Below, piece after piece: positions 6,006 through 12,857 of a DNA stretch of 14,992 bases. The translations under genes were made by a program, and so were the position numbers. The notes beneath the pieces are model-generated. The model ran no database searches and was not told where the DNA came from. It was given only the letters and a program-made list of their open reading frames with translations. Within the stretch, counting starts at the first letter, position 1. Every line of letters starts with the position of its first letter. Source of the DNA: Nocardia sp. (GTDB taxonomy: Bacteria > Actinomycetota > Actinomycetes > Mycobacteriales > Mycobacteriaceae); assembly GCA_017354515.1 (NCBI GenBank), contig JAFMQT010000056.1:1-14992 (forward strand). The letters run 5' to 3'.

Positions 6006-8503
6006 AGCGCGGACGATTACGCATCTACCTCGGGGCCGCGCCCGGCGTCGGCAAGACCTATGCGATGCTCGCCGAAGCGCACCGGCGGCTCGAACGCGAG
6101 CGCGATGTGGTGGCTGCGGTGGTCGAGACCCACGGACGCAGGAGAACCGGCAACCTGCTCGAGGGAATCGAACGCATTCCTCCCGTGATACACACCTATC
6201 GCGGGGCCGAACTGCCCGAACTGGACCTCGAGGCGGTGCTGCGGCGCGCTCCGGCGGTAGCGCTGGTCGACGAGCTCGCCCACACCAATGTGCCGGGTTC
6301 CAAGAATGAGAAGCGCTGGCAGGACGTGCACGAACTGCTCGACGCCGGGATCGATGTCATCTCCACGGTGAATGTGCAGCATCTGGAGAGCCTGAACGAC
6401 GTCGTCGAACAGATCACCGGCGTGGTGCAGCGCGAAACCGTCCCGGATTGGGTGGTGCGCGGCGCCGATCAGGTCGAGTTGGTCGACATAACACCGGAAG
6501 CCTTGCGGCGCAGGCTTTCTCACGGCAACGTCTATGCCGCCGACAAAGTCGATGCCGCACTGCGTAACTACTTCCGGCCCGGCAATCTCACCGCGCTGCG
6601 GGAGCTGGCGCTGCTGTGGGTGGCCGACCAGGTCGATGCCGCACTGGCCAAGTACCGGGCCGACCACCGGATCACCGCGACCTGGGAGGCCCGTGAACGC
6701 GTCGTCGTCGCGGTCACCGGCGGCCCGGAATCGGAGACGGTCGTGCGCCGGGCGAGCCGCATCGCCCAGAAGTCCAGTGCCGAACTGGTTGTGGTGCACG
6801 TAGTACGCGGAGACGGGCTGGCGGGAGTGTCCGCCCAACGCCTGCACCGATTACGGGATCTAGCCACCGGTCTGGGAGCCAGCCTGCACACGGTGACCGG
6901 TGAGAACGTGCCCGATGCCCTGCTGGATTTCGCCCGGCAGGTCAATGCCACCCAACTCGTGGTGGGTACTTCACGGCGATCACGGTGGGCTCGCATCATC
7001 GATGAGGGGATCGGCGCGACGGTGGTGCAGCGGTCGGGACCGATCGATGTGCACATGGTCACCCATGAGGAAGCCCGCCGTGGCAGGCGCTACCAGTTCT
7101 CGCTGCAGCGGCAACGGTTATGGGTGTCGTGGCTGGCCGCGCTGGCGGTGCCGTCGCTGATCACGGCGCTGTGCTATCTGTGGCTGGACGCACACCTGAA
7201 TCTGGCCGGAGAGAGCGCGCTGTACTTCGTGGGCGTGATCGCGGTCGCACTGCTGGGCGGGGTGGCACCCGCGACATTGTCGGCGGTTCTGGGCGGATTG
7301 CTGCTGAACTGGTTCTTCACCATGCCGCGCCACAGCCTCACCATTGCCGAGCTCAACAACTTCCTGACGATCGTGGTCATGGCGGTGGTCGCCGTCGCGG
7401 TGGCGGCGCTGGTCGACATCTCGGCGAATCGGTCACGCGAGGCGCGCATCGCCTCACATGAGGCCGAATTGCTCACGCTGTTCGCTGGTGCGGTGCTGCA
7501 CGGCGCCGATCTGCCCGATCTGCTCGAGCGCGCCCGGGAAATCTACGGCCAGCACGCGGTCAGTTTCGCTACCGACGAGAAGGTGATCGCGGCGGTGGGC
7601 GAGGATCCGGCCCGCACGGCCGGGGCCGCCGACACCGCGATCGGCGCCGGCGACGAGGAACACTGGTTGTTGCTGAGCGGCCCCGCTCTCACCACGTGTG
7701 ACCGCCGGGTGCTGACGGCGGTCGCCGGACAGGCCGCCGGACTGGTCCGCCAGCGGCAGTTGGCCGAGCAGGCCCAGGCCACCGCCGGGGTGATGGCGGC
7801 CGACCGGTTGCGACGCGCATTGCTGTCAGCGGTGAGTCACGATCTGCGCACCCCGCTGGCGGCGGCGAAAGCGGCGGTCTCGAGTCTGCGCAGCGAGGAT
7901 GTGCACTTCTCCTCCGCCGACACCGCCGAACTGCTGGCCACGATCGAGGAATCCACCGATCAGCTCACCGCACTGGTCGGCAATCTGCTCGATTCCTCCC
8001 GGCTGGCGGCGGGGGTGGTGGAACCCCATCTCAGACAGGTGTATCTGGAGGAAGTGGTCAATCGAGCGGTGGTCGGGGTGGGTATGGGGACCCCGGACCT
8101 GCGCCGCCGGACGACCGAACGGGTCAAGGTCGAGGTCGGCGAGATCGCGGTGCGTGCCGACAGTGGCCTGCTGGAGCGCGTCCTGGCGAATGTGATCGAC
8201 AATGCCCTGCGGTACTCGCCCGCCGACACCCCGATCCGGGTCGGCGCCGAACGCGACGGGCAGCGGGTGGCGATCACGGTGGTCGATTACGGACCGGGGC
8301 TGCCGACCGGATTGGAAGAGCAGTTGTTCGAACCTTTCCAGCGACTCGGCGACCGGGACAACTCCACGGGGGTGGGCCTGGGATTATCGGTCGTCCGGGG
8401 TTTCGTCGATGCGATGGGCGGAACCGTACATGCCGAACCCACACCCGGAGGTGGGGTGACAATGGTGATCGAACTACCTGGGTCCCAGGAGGAGGCCAAG
8501 TGA
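6002..8503 (+). CDS. kdpD: KdpD osmosensitive K+ channel sensor histidine kinase
   Basis: KdpD senses K+ limitation and phosphorylates KdpE. The 833-residue product has the N-terminal KdpD domain with Walker A GAAPGVGKT (residues 11-19) and DELAHTNVPGS as the Walker B-like segment, a universal-stress-protein-like domain (about 230-355), a block of four membrane helices (about 372-476), a GAF-like linker, and the kinase core: H-box SAVSHDLRTP with His613, N-box VIDNALRYSP with Asn734, G1 DYGPGLP with Asp762, FEPFQRLGD, and G2 GVGLGLSVV. All catalytic motifs are intact. The GTG start overlaps the previous small ORF by 4 nt. The stop lies in the first copy of a repeat leading to kdpE. Confidence 0.97.
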   Translation: MKRGRLRIYLGAAPGVGKTYAMLAEAHRRLERERDVVAAVVETHGRRRTGNLLEGIERIPPVIHTYRGAELPELDLEAVLRRAPAVALVDELAHTNVPGSKNEKRWQDVHELLDAGIDVISTVNVQHLESLNDVVEQITGVVQRETVPDWVVRGADQVELVDITPEALRRRLSHGNVYAADKVDAALRNYFRPGNLTALRELALLWVADQVDAALAKYRADHRITATWEARERVVVAVTGGPESETVVRRASRIAQKSSAELVVVHVVRGDGLAGVSAQRLHRLRDLATGLGASLHTVTGENVPDALLDFARQVNATQLVVGTSRRSRWARIIDEGIGATVVQRSGPIDVHMVTHEEARRGRRYQFSLQRQRLWVSWLAALAVPSLITALCYLWLDAHLNLAGESALYFVGVIAVALLGGVAPATLSAVLGGLLLNWFFTMPRHSLTIAELNNFLTIVVMAVVAVAVAALVDISANRSREARIASHEAELLTLFAGAVLHGADLPDLLERAREIYGQHAVSFATDEKVIAAVGEDPARTAGAADTAIGAGDEEHWLLLSGPALTTCDRRVLTAVAGQAAGLVRQRQLAEQAQATAGVMAADRLRRALLSAVSHDLRTPLAAAKAAVSSLRSEDVHFSSADTAELLATIEESTDQLTALVGNLLDSSRLAAGVVEPHLRQVYLEEVVNRAVVGVGMGTPDLRRRTTERVKVEVGEIAVRADSGLLERVLANVIDNALRYSPADTPIRVGAERDGQRVAITVVDYGPGLPTGLEEQLFEPFQRLGDRDNSTGVGLGLSVVRGFVDAMGGTVHAEPTPGGGVTMVIELPGSQEEAK

Positions 8504-8642
8504 GACACACTGCGCAGCCCTCCCCCCGGCCGACCGGGTGCGGAAGTCCCGCACACCACAGGAGGCCGGGTGAGACACACTGCGCAGCCCACGGCCGGCC
8601 GGGGGCAGGTGTCCCCCATAGCAAAGTACAGGAGGCGATTCG
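8490..8642 (+). repeat. 70-bp-period direct repeat at the kdpD-kdpE junction
   Basis: Two copies of a 31-bp segment, 8490-8520 and 8560-8590, match at 29 of 31 positions. Each starts AGGAGGCC and continues GTGAGACACACTGCGCAGCC. A third, degenerate start (AGGAGGC at 8630) follows at exactly the same 70-bp step; it is the ribosome binding site of kdpE, and GTGA and GCAGCCC recur in the first codons of kdpE. The spacers each hold a 17-nt hairpin: GTGCGG/CCGCAC at 8538-8554 and GGGGG/CCCCC at 8601-8617. The array looks like repeated duplication of a translation-initiation region with interposed hairpins. Confidence 0.85.
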
Positions 8643-8646
8643 GTGA
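8500..8646 (+). CDS. Possible 48-codon linker ORF between kdpD and kdpE (doubtful)
   Basis: A GTG at 8500, overlapping the kdpD stop as GTGA and preceded by AGGAGGAGG (8487-8495), opens a frame of 48 codons. It ends with TGA at 8644-8646, which overlaps the kdpE GTG, again as GTGA. The overlaps at both ends would let ribosomes pass from kdpD to kdpE without release. The product is rich in Pro, His, Gly and Arg with no recognisable domain, and the DNA is the 70-bp repeat, so a protein function is doubtful. The act of translation may be what matters. Confidence 0.3.
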   Translation: MRHTAQPSPRPTGCGSPAHHRRPGETHCAAHGRPGAGVPHSKVQEAIR

Positions 8647-9353
8647 CGGCAGCCCCCGAGGCGAGCACTGCCCGTACCCGGGTGCTGGTCGTCGATGACG
8701 AACCCCAGATCCTGCGGGCCCTGCGGATCAATCTATCGGTGCGTGGCTACGAGGTGATCACCGCCGCCACCGGCGCAGGCGCGCTCCGCGCGGCCGCGGA
8801 GAAACATCCAGACGTGGTGGTGCTGGATCTGGGCCTGCCCGATATCGACGGGATCGAGGTTCTTGCTGGTCTACGCGGCTGGACCTCGGTACCGGTGATC
8901 GTGCTGTCGGCCCGGACCGATTCCTCGGACAAGGTGCAGGCTCTCGACACCGGCGCCGACGATTACGTCACCAAGCCCTTCGGTATGGACGAGCTGCTGG
9001 CCCGGCTGCGTGCGGCGGTGCGGCGCGGGACCGCCGCGGCCGGGGAGTCCGCTCCGGTGGTGCGGGCGGCGGCGTTCACCGTCGACCTGGCGGCCAAGAG
9101 GGTCACCCGCGGCGGCCGCGATGTCCACCTGACACCGACCGAATGGGGCGTCCTCGAGATGCTGGTCCGCAATCAGGGCAAACTGGTCGGCCGCAAGGAG
9201 CTGCTGCGGGAGGTGTGGGGCCCCCACTACGGAACCGAAACCCATTACCTGCGTGTCTATCTCGCGCAGTTGCGGAGCAAACTCGAGAACGATCCGGCGC
9301 ATCCGAAACACCTGCTGACCGAGGCCGGGATGGGCTACCGCTTCCAGCCGTGA
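8643..9353 (+). CDS. kdpE: KdpE response regulator (OmpR family)
   Basis: KdpE is the DNA-binding partner of KdpD and activates the kdp structural operon. The 236-residue product has a receiver domain with the acidic pair Asp18-Asp19, phospho-acceptor Asp62 (VVVLDLGLPDIDG), and the switch segment DDYVTKPFG, then a winged-helix effector domain with LTPTEWGVLEMLVRNQGKLV and HYLRVYLAQLRSKLE, ending in GMGYRF. The GTG start follows AGGAGG (8630-8635) by 7 nt. It forms a unit with kdpD. Confidence 0.96.
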   Translation: MTAAPEASTARTRVLVVDDEPQILRALRINLSVRGYEVITAATGAGALRAAAEKHPDVVVLDLGLPDIDGIEVLAGLRGWTSVPVIVLSARTDSSDKVQALDTGADDYVTKPFGMDELLARLRAAVRRGTAAAGESAPVVRAAAFTVDLAAKRVTRGGRDVHLTPTEWGVLEMLVRNQGKLVGRKELLREVWGPHYGTETHYLRVYLAQLRSKLENDPAHPKHLLTEAGMGYRFQP

Positions 9354-9367
9354 CACCTAGGTGACAC
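9350..9367. promoter_or_regulatory. Direct repeat GTGACAC-N4-GTGACAC, possible OmpR-family site
   Basis: GTGACACCTAGGTGACAC contains two identical heptamers spaced by four bases, and also a central 10-bp palindrome CACCTAGGTG (9354-9363). The first heptamer covers the kdpE stop. It lies 55 bp before the OsmC-family start. A 7-4-7 direct-repeat layout is known for PhoP of mycobacteria, an OmpR-family regulator, so it may be an operator for the OsmC operon. Alternatively it is a weak end-of-transcript structure. Confidence 0.4.
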
Positions 9368-9421
9368 ATCGCATGGCACCGGCTGCTGCGCAGGATCACC
9401 CGGGGATGGCAGGATCGACTC

Positions 9422-9880
9422 ATGTCCGACCAGACCACCACCAGCGCCGAGTCCGCAACTGCGAAAACTGCCACCAGCCTGTGGGTCGAGCGCACCGGAA
9501 CCCGCCGCTATACCGGTCGCAGTTCCCGCGGTGCGCAAGTACTGGTCGGTGCTGAGGGCGTCGAGGGCGTCTTCACTCCGGGCGAGCTGCTGAAGATCGC
9601 CTTGGCCGCGTGCACTGGGATGAGTTCGGATTCCCCGCTGTCACGCCGGCTGGGCGATTCCTATGACGCCACCATCCGGGTCTCGGGAGATGCGGACCGG
9701 GAGAACGAGGTCTATCCACAGCTGCACGAGGTCCTCGAACTGGACCTGTCCGAACTGGACGAGGCCGCGCGCGAACGTCTGCTGGTCACCGTGCAACGCG
9801 CCATCGACAAGGTGTGCACGGTCGGGCGCACCGTGAAGGCCGGCGCCGAGGTCGACCTGTCCTTCCAGATCGAATCGTGA
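9422..9880 (+). CDS. OsmC-family peroxidase / organic hydroperoxide resistance protein
   Basis: The 152-residue product has the OsmC/Ohr fold motifs: FTPGELLKIALAACTGMSSD with Cys64 and KVCTVGRTVKAG with Cys132, the two redox-active cysteines that reduce organic hydroperoxides. The first 18 residues are Ser/Thr/Ala-rich and probably disordered. An ortholog lies between fpg and acyP in M. tuberculosis. The TGA overlaps the acylphosphatase GTG as GTGA, so the two are coupled. As the first gene of a five-gene cluster it may link the cluster to oxidative stress. Confidence 0.9.
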   Translation: MSDQTTTSAESATAKTATSLWVERTGTRRYTGRSSRGAQVLVGAEGVEGVFTPGELLKIALAACTGMSSDSPLSRRLGDSYDATIRVSGDADRENEVYPQLHEVLELDLSELDEAARERLLVTVQRAIDKVCTVGRTVKAGAEVDLSFQIES

Positions 9881-10158
9881 GCACCGGGCCCGTCCGGCTC
9901 AGCGCCTGGGTGCACGGCAGGGTGCAGGGGGTCGGCTTCCGCTGGTGGACGCGGGCGCGCGCCCTGGAACTGGGACTGGTCGGCCATGCCCGCAATACCA
10001 GCGACGGACGCGTTCACGTCGTCGCGGAGGGTTCGCGATCGGCCTGTAATCGGTTGCTGGAATTATTGAGGGCGGGCGATACTCCGGGTCGAGTCGATCT
10101 GGTTGTGGAAGACTGGGGCGCCGCGACCGGCGGCATCACAGGCTTCGAGGAACGGTAA
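9877..10158 (+). CDS. acyP: Acylphosphatase
   Basis: The 93-residue product starts at a GTG that overlaps the OsmC-family stop. An upstream start at 9814 in the same frame would lie inside that gene and lacks support. The signature GRVQGVGFRWWTRARA gives catalytic Arg22, and GHARNTSDGRV gives catalytic Asn40, both intact. The enzyme hydrolyses acyl phosphates such as carbamoyl or acetyl phosphate in the cytosol. Length is normal for the family. Confidence 0.95.
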   Translation: MSTGPVRLSAWVHGRVQGVGFRWWTRARALELGLVGHARNTSDGRVHVVAEGSRSACNRLLELLRAGDTPGRVDLVVEDWGAATGGITGFEER

Positions 10159-10183
10159 GCGGCGGGGAAACAGGAGTCGATCG

Positions 10184-11143
10184 GTGGCAGCACAGGAGCC
10201 GGGCGGGGAGTCCGGAAAGCGGGAATCCGACCAGCGGAAACCCGATGTTCCCGGGGGCACGCCCCCCACGGGGGACCACGACAGCGGGGGCCGGCCCCCG
10301 CAACCTCCCGGCGGATCGGATCCCACCATGCGGATGCCGGTGCCGCCACCCGAATCACCCACGACCCCGGAGGTACCGCTCCCCGAGGTCCCGGGCCCCG
10401 CGGACGAGCCGACGGTGCGACTGGGTTCGGCGGCCCCGCAGCCGCCGCAGACGCCGAATTTTCCCACGCTTCCGCTACCCGATGCCCCGAACCCGTTGTC
10501 CGACACCGCATTGGGAGCCTCCTCCCCCGAACTCGGCTCCGGCCCCGGATCGGAGGCAGGCGAGGCGCAGCGCCGGATGCGCGGCAGCGTGCAACGCCAG
10601 GAGGCCGGTGTCACCCAGCCGCGTCCCCCGACGGTGGCCGAATCCCGGGCCCGCGACAAGGCACGCAAACGCGCGGAGGAGGCCGCACAGGCCGAGGCCG
10701 AGGCATTGGAATCGAAGAAGCGCACGCGCCGCAAGATCTTCATCGGCGCGGGCGCGGTCGCCGGAATAGCTGCGATCGTGGGCGCGGGGTATCTGGCGTA
10801 TCAGGCCGTGCACAAACCGGATGTGACCGCGTACTGCATCACCGACGACAACGGCAATCAGCAGGTCGTCCCCGATAACGACTGTGTGCGCGCCCAGTCG
10901 TATGCGAGCACCTACGGGGGTTACCACTCCTCCCCCGGCCTGTTCTTCTACAACGGTCACCAGTACCGCTACTACTACGGCGGCAACAACACCGTCGGCC
11001 GCCCGCCGACCGGCGGCAGTATGACCGCGCCCGCGAAAGCGAACGTCACCACCAAGTCCGGGTCCACGATCACGCGCGGCGGACTCGGCAGTTCCTCGGG
11101 ATCGAAGTCCGGTTCCGGCGGCGGCAAGTCCGGAGGGTCCTAG
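10184..11143 (+). CDS. YgiB-like (DUF1190-like) Pro-rich single-span membrane protein
   Basis: Starts at GTG 10184, 7 nt after AGGAG; an in-frame ATG at 10103 lies inside acyP and is rejected. The 319-residue product has a Pro-rich, probably disordered cytoplasmic part (1-150), a charged helical stretch (about 151-184, ESRARDKARKRAEEAAQAEA), one membrane helix (185-208), and an exported C-terminal part with two cysteines (218, 234) and Tyr/Gly-rich HQYRYYYGGNN. The tail has MTAPAKAN and ITRGGLGSS (TRGGLG at 297-302) and ends in a Ser/Gly/Lys-rich run. This tail resembles the end of E. coli YgiB, as I recall it (MTVP and TVTRGGFG). The next gene is YgiC-like, as in E. coli ygiB-ygiC, which strengthens the call. 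The Pro-rich front is not in YgiB. Molecular function is unknown. Confidence 0.72.
   Translation: MAAQEPGGESGKRESDQRKPDVPGGTPPTGDHDSGGRPPQPPGGSDPTMRMPVPPPESPTTPEVPLPEVPGPADEPTVRLGSAAPQPPQTPNFPTLPLPDAPNPLSDTALGASSPELGSGPGSEAGEAQRRMRGSVQRQEAGVTQPRPPTVAESRARDKARKRAEEAAQAEAEALESKKRTRRKIFIGAGAVAGIAAIVGAGYLAYQAVHKPDVTAYCITDDNGNQQVVPDNDCVRAQSYASTYGGYHSSPGLFFYNGHQYRYYYGGNNTVGRPPTGGSMTAPAKANVTTKSGSTITRGGLGSSSGSKSGSGGGKSGGS
10253..10300 (+). repeat. GC-rich hairpins early in the YgiB-like gene
   Basis: Within codons 24-39 are GGGGG-CACG-CCCCC (10253-10266) and a 16-bp perfect palindrome CGGGGGCCGGCCCCCG (10285-10300). The C-run at 10262-10267 can also pair with G-runs at 10270-10274 or 10286-10290, so several exclusive folds are possible. 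It may be only a by-product of Pro/Gly codons in high-GC DNA. Confidence 0.5.
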
Positions 11144-12310
11144 ATGCGTCGGATTCGCGGTAAGCGACGCGACAACTGGCAGCACATCGTCGAGGAGCAG
11201 GGCCTGGTATTCGGCTCCCCCGGCCGCGACGCCAACGGCGCGGCGCGGCCGTACTGGGACGAATCGGTGCACTACGAATTCGATCTGGACGAGATCCTGG
11301 CGCTCGAGGCGCAGGTCGAAGTGTTGCATTCGATGTGCCTGCACGCGGTGGAGCAGATCGTGCTCACCGAACGGTTCGCCGAATTCGGTCTGCCCGAATG
11401 GAGTTGGGAGCCGATCAAGAAATCCTGGCAACGCAGCGACCCGTACGTGTACGGACGCTTCGATCTTCGCTACGACGGGCGCGGACCGGCGAAACTGCTC
11501 GAGTACAACGCCGATACGCCGACCTCGCTACTGGAGGCGGCGATCGTGCAGTGGCACTGGCTGACCGACGTCCATCCCGACGACGATCAGTGGAATTCGC
11601 TGCACGAGAAGCTCGTCGAGCGCTGGGGTGAGGTACTCGACCACCTGCCGACCAACCAGCTGCACTTCACCTGGTCGAGTGCCGACGGCTCCGGCGAGGA
11701 CAATGTCACCACCGCCTATATGCAGGAGACCGCGGCCGAGGCCGGCTTCGACACCATCGCTCTGCCCATCGAGGACATCGGATTCGATTCCGAACTAACG
11801 CGTTTCGTGGATCTGGCCGACGCGCCCATCAACGCCGTCTTCAAGCTCTATCCGTGGGAATGGGCCCTCGACGACGAGTTCGGCCGGAAGGTCGTGGACT
11901 CGATTCCCGAGACCGCGTGGGTCGAACCGCTGTGGAAGGCGCTGCTGTCCAACAAGGCGCTGCTGGCGGTGCTGTGGGAAATGTACCCCGGCCACCCGAA
12001 TCTGCTGCCGGCCTATATCGACGATCCGCACGAGCTGACCGAATATATCCGCAAACCGAAACTGGGCCGGGAGGGCGCGAATATGACGATTGTCGGCGCA
12101 GGTCTGGAAACCGCGACCGGCGGGGTCTACGGCGAAGAGGGATACGTCTACCAATTGCTGGATCCACTGCCCGATTTCGACGGTTTGCGACCGGTGCTGG
12201 GCGCGTGGATCGTCGGCGATTCCTCGGCCGGACTCGGCATCCGGGAAACGCCCGGTCTGATCACCGACGACAGTTCCACCTTCATCCCGCACCGCATTCC
12301 CGGGAAATAG
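11144..12310 (+). CDS. YgiC/YjfC-type ATP-grasp ligase (glutathionylspermidine synthase-like)
   Basis: The 388-residue product has the length of E. coli YgiC (about 386). It carries the glutathionylspermidine-synthase ATP-grasp signatures: YGRFDLRYDG with Arg105 and Asp107, KLLEYNADTPTSLLEA with Glu120 and Asn122, VFKLYPWEW, LWKALLSNKALLAVLWEMYPG with Lys271, YIRKPKLGREGANM (Lys304, Arg309) and SSAGLGIRET. Such enzymes join a carboxylate to an amine using ATP. The N-terminal amidase domain of the bifunctional E. coli Gsp enzyme is absent. The actual substrates of YgiC-type proteins are not established, to my knowledge. The ATG directly follows the TAG of the YgiB-like gene, and the ribosome binding site GGAGGG is formed by its last codons. 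Being cytosolic, it could act on a small molecule or on the YgiB-like protein before export. Confidence 0.9.
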   Translation: MRRIRGKRRDNWQHIVEEQGLVFGSPGRDANGAARPYWDESVHYEFDLDEILALEAQVEVLHSMCLHAVEQIVLTERFAEFGLPEWSWEPIKKSWQRSDPYVYGRFDLRYDGRGPAKLLEYNADTPTSLLEAAIVQWHWLTDVHPDDDQWNSLHEKLVERWGEVLDHLPTNQLHFTWSSADGSGEDNVTTAYMQETAAEAGFDTIALPIEDIGFDSELTRFVDLADAPINAVFKLYPWEWALDDEFGRKVVDSIPETAWVEPLWKALLSNKALLAVLWEMYPGHPNLLPAYIDDPHELTEYIRKPKLGREGANMTIVGAGLETATGGVYGEEGYVYQLLDPLPDFDGLRPVLGAWIVGDSSAGLGIRETPGLITDDSSTFIPHRIPGK

Positions 12311-12333
12311 CCGCCAACCACACCGGAGGACCC

Positions 12334-12789
12334 GTGACCTCGACCACTCTCGCACTCGAATCCGGCTATTGGAATCACGTCGGTCACGGCGTCGGTGCGA
12401 TCGTGTTGTACGCGCTGATCGGCCTGGTACTGCTACTGCTCGGGTTTCAGGCCATCGACAGCACCACACCCGGTCCGCTGCGCAAGATGATCGGTACCGG
12501 AAATCCGAACGCCGTCATCATCGCGGCGGCAGGCATGGTGAGTATGGCGCTGATCATCGTGCTGGCCATCTACTCGGCGGGCGGGCGCCTGGCCGAGGGG
12601 CTGGTCGCCACCGCCATCTACGGGGTGGTGGGCATCATCGTGCAGGTGGTGGCGATGCGACTGCTGGAAATGGCGCTCGGTCTGCGCATCGGCGATCTGC
12701 TGAAATCGCCGACCTACCACGTCCAGGCGCTGCTGGTCGCGGCCGCGCATCTGTCGATCGGCTTCGTCGTCGCGATAGCCATTCTGTGA
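12334..12789 (+). CDS. DUF350 family membrane protein (YjfL-like)
   Basis: GTG at 12334 follows GGAGG by 4 nt, and the gap from the ATP-grasp stop is 23 bp. The 151-residue product has four hydrophobic helices (about 18-40, 58-80, 88-112, 129-151), with NAVIIAAAGMVSMALIIV in the second, the arrangement of DUF350 proteins such as E. coli YjfL. In E. coli yjfL lies beside yjfM (DUF1190) and yjfC (this type of ATP-grasp), so the trio is a recurrent set. The last codons are the first unit of a 21-bp tandem repeat, and the protein ends AIAIL. Confidence 0.85.
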   Translation: MTSTTLALESGYWNHVGHGVGAIVLYALIGLVLLLLGFQAIDSTTPGPLRKMIGTGNPNAVIIAAAGMVSMALIIVLAIYSAGGRLAEGLVATAIYGVVGIIVQVVAMRLLEMALGLRIGDLLKSPTYHVQALLVAAAHLSIGFVVAIAIL

Positions 12790-12854
12790 GCAGCGATAGC
12801 CATCCTGTGAGCAGCGATAGCCATTCTGTGAGCACAGCGATAGCCATCCTGTGA
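12772..12854 (+). repeat. 21-bp tandem repeat covering the DUF350 stop codon
   Basis: Four copies run at 12772-12792, 12793-12813, 12814-12834 and 12837-12854 (the last 18 bp, after a 2-bp CA insertion). Each begins GCGATAGCCAT and continues with T or C, then CTGTGAGCA. The T/C position alternates T, C, T, C, so the array is also two copies of a 42-bp unit. Copy 1 is the coding end of the DUF350 gene. The next copies keep the frame and repeat AIAIL-stop until the 2-bp insertion. The array fills the 68-bp gap to the convergent PHP gene. No terminator hairpin was evident. Confidence 0.9.
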
Positions 12855-12857
12855 CCG

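Noticed and set aside
8490..8642. CRISPR-like array
   Set aside because: Only two full copies, spacers of 39 bp with hairpins, embedded between kdpD and kdpE, and no cas genes.
10475..11431. 318-codon frame opposite the YgiB-like and ATP-grasp genes
   Set aside because: Antisense shadow with no domain or ribosome binding site, crossing the junction of two well-supported genes.
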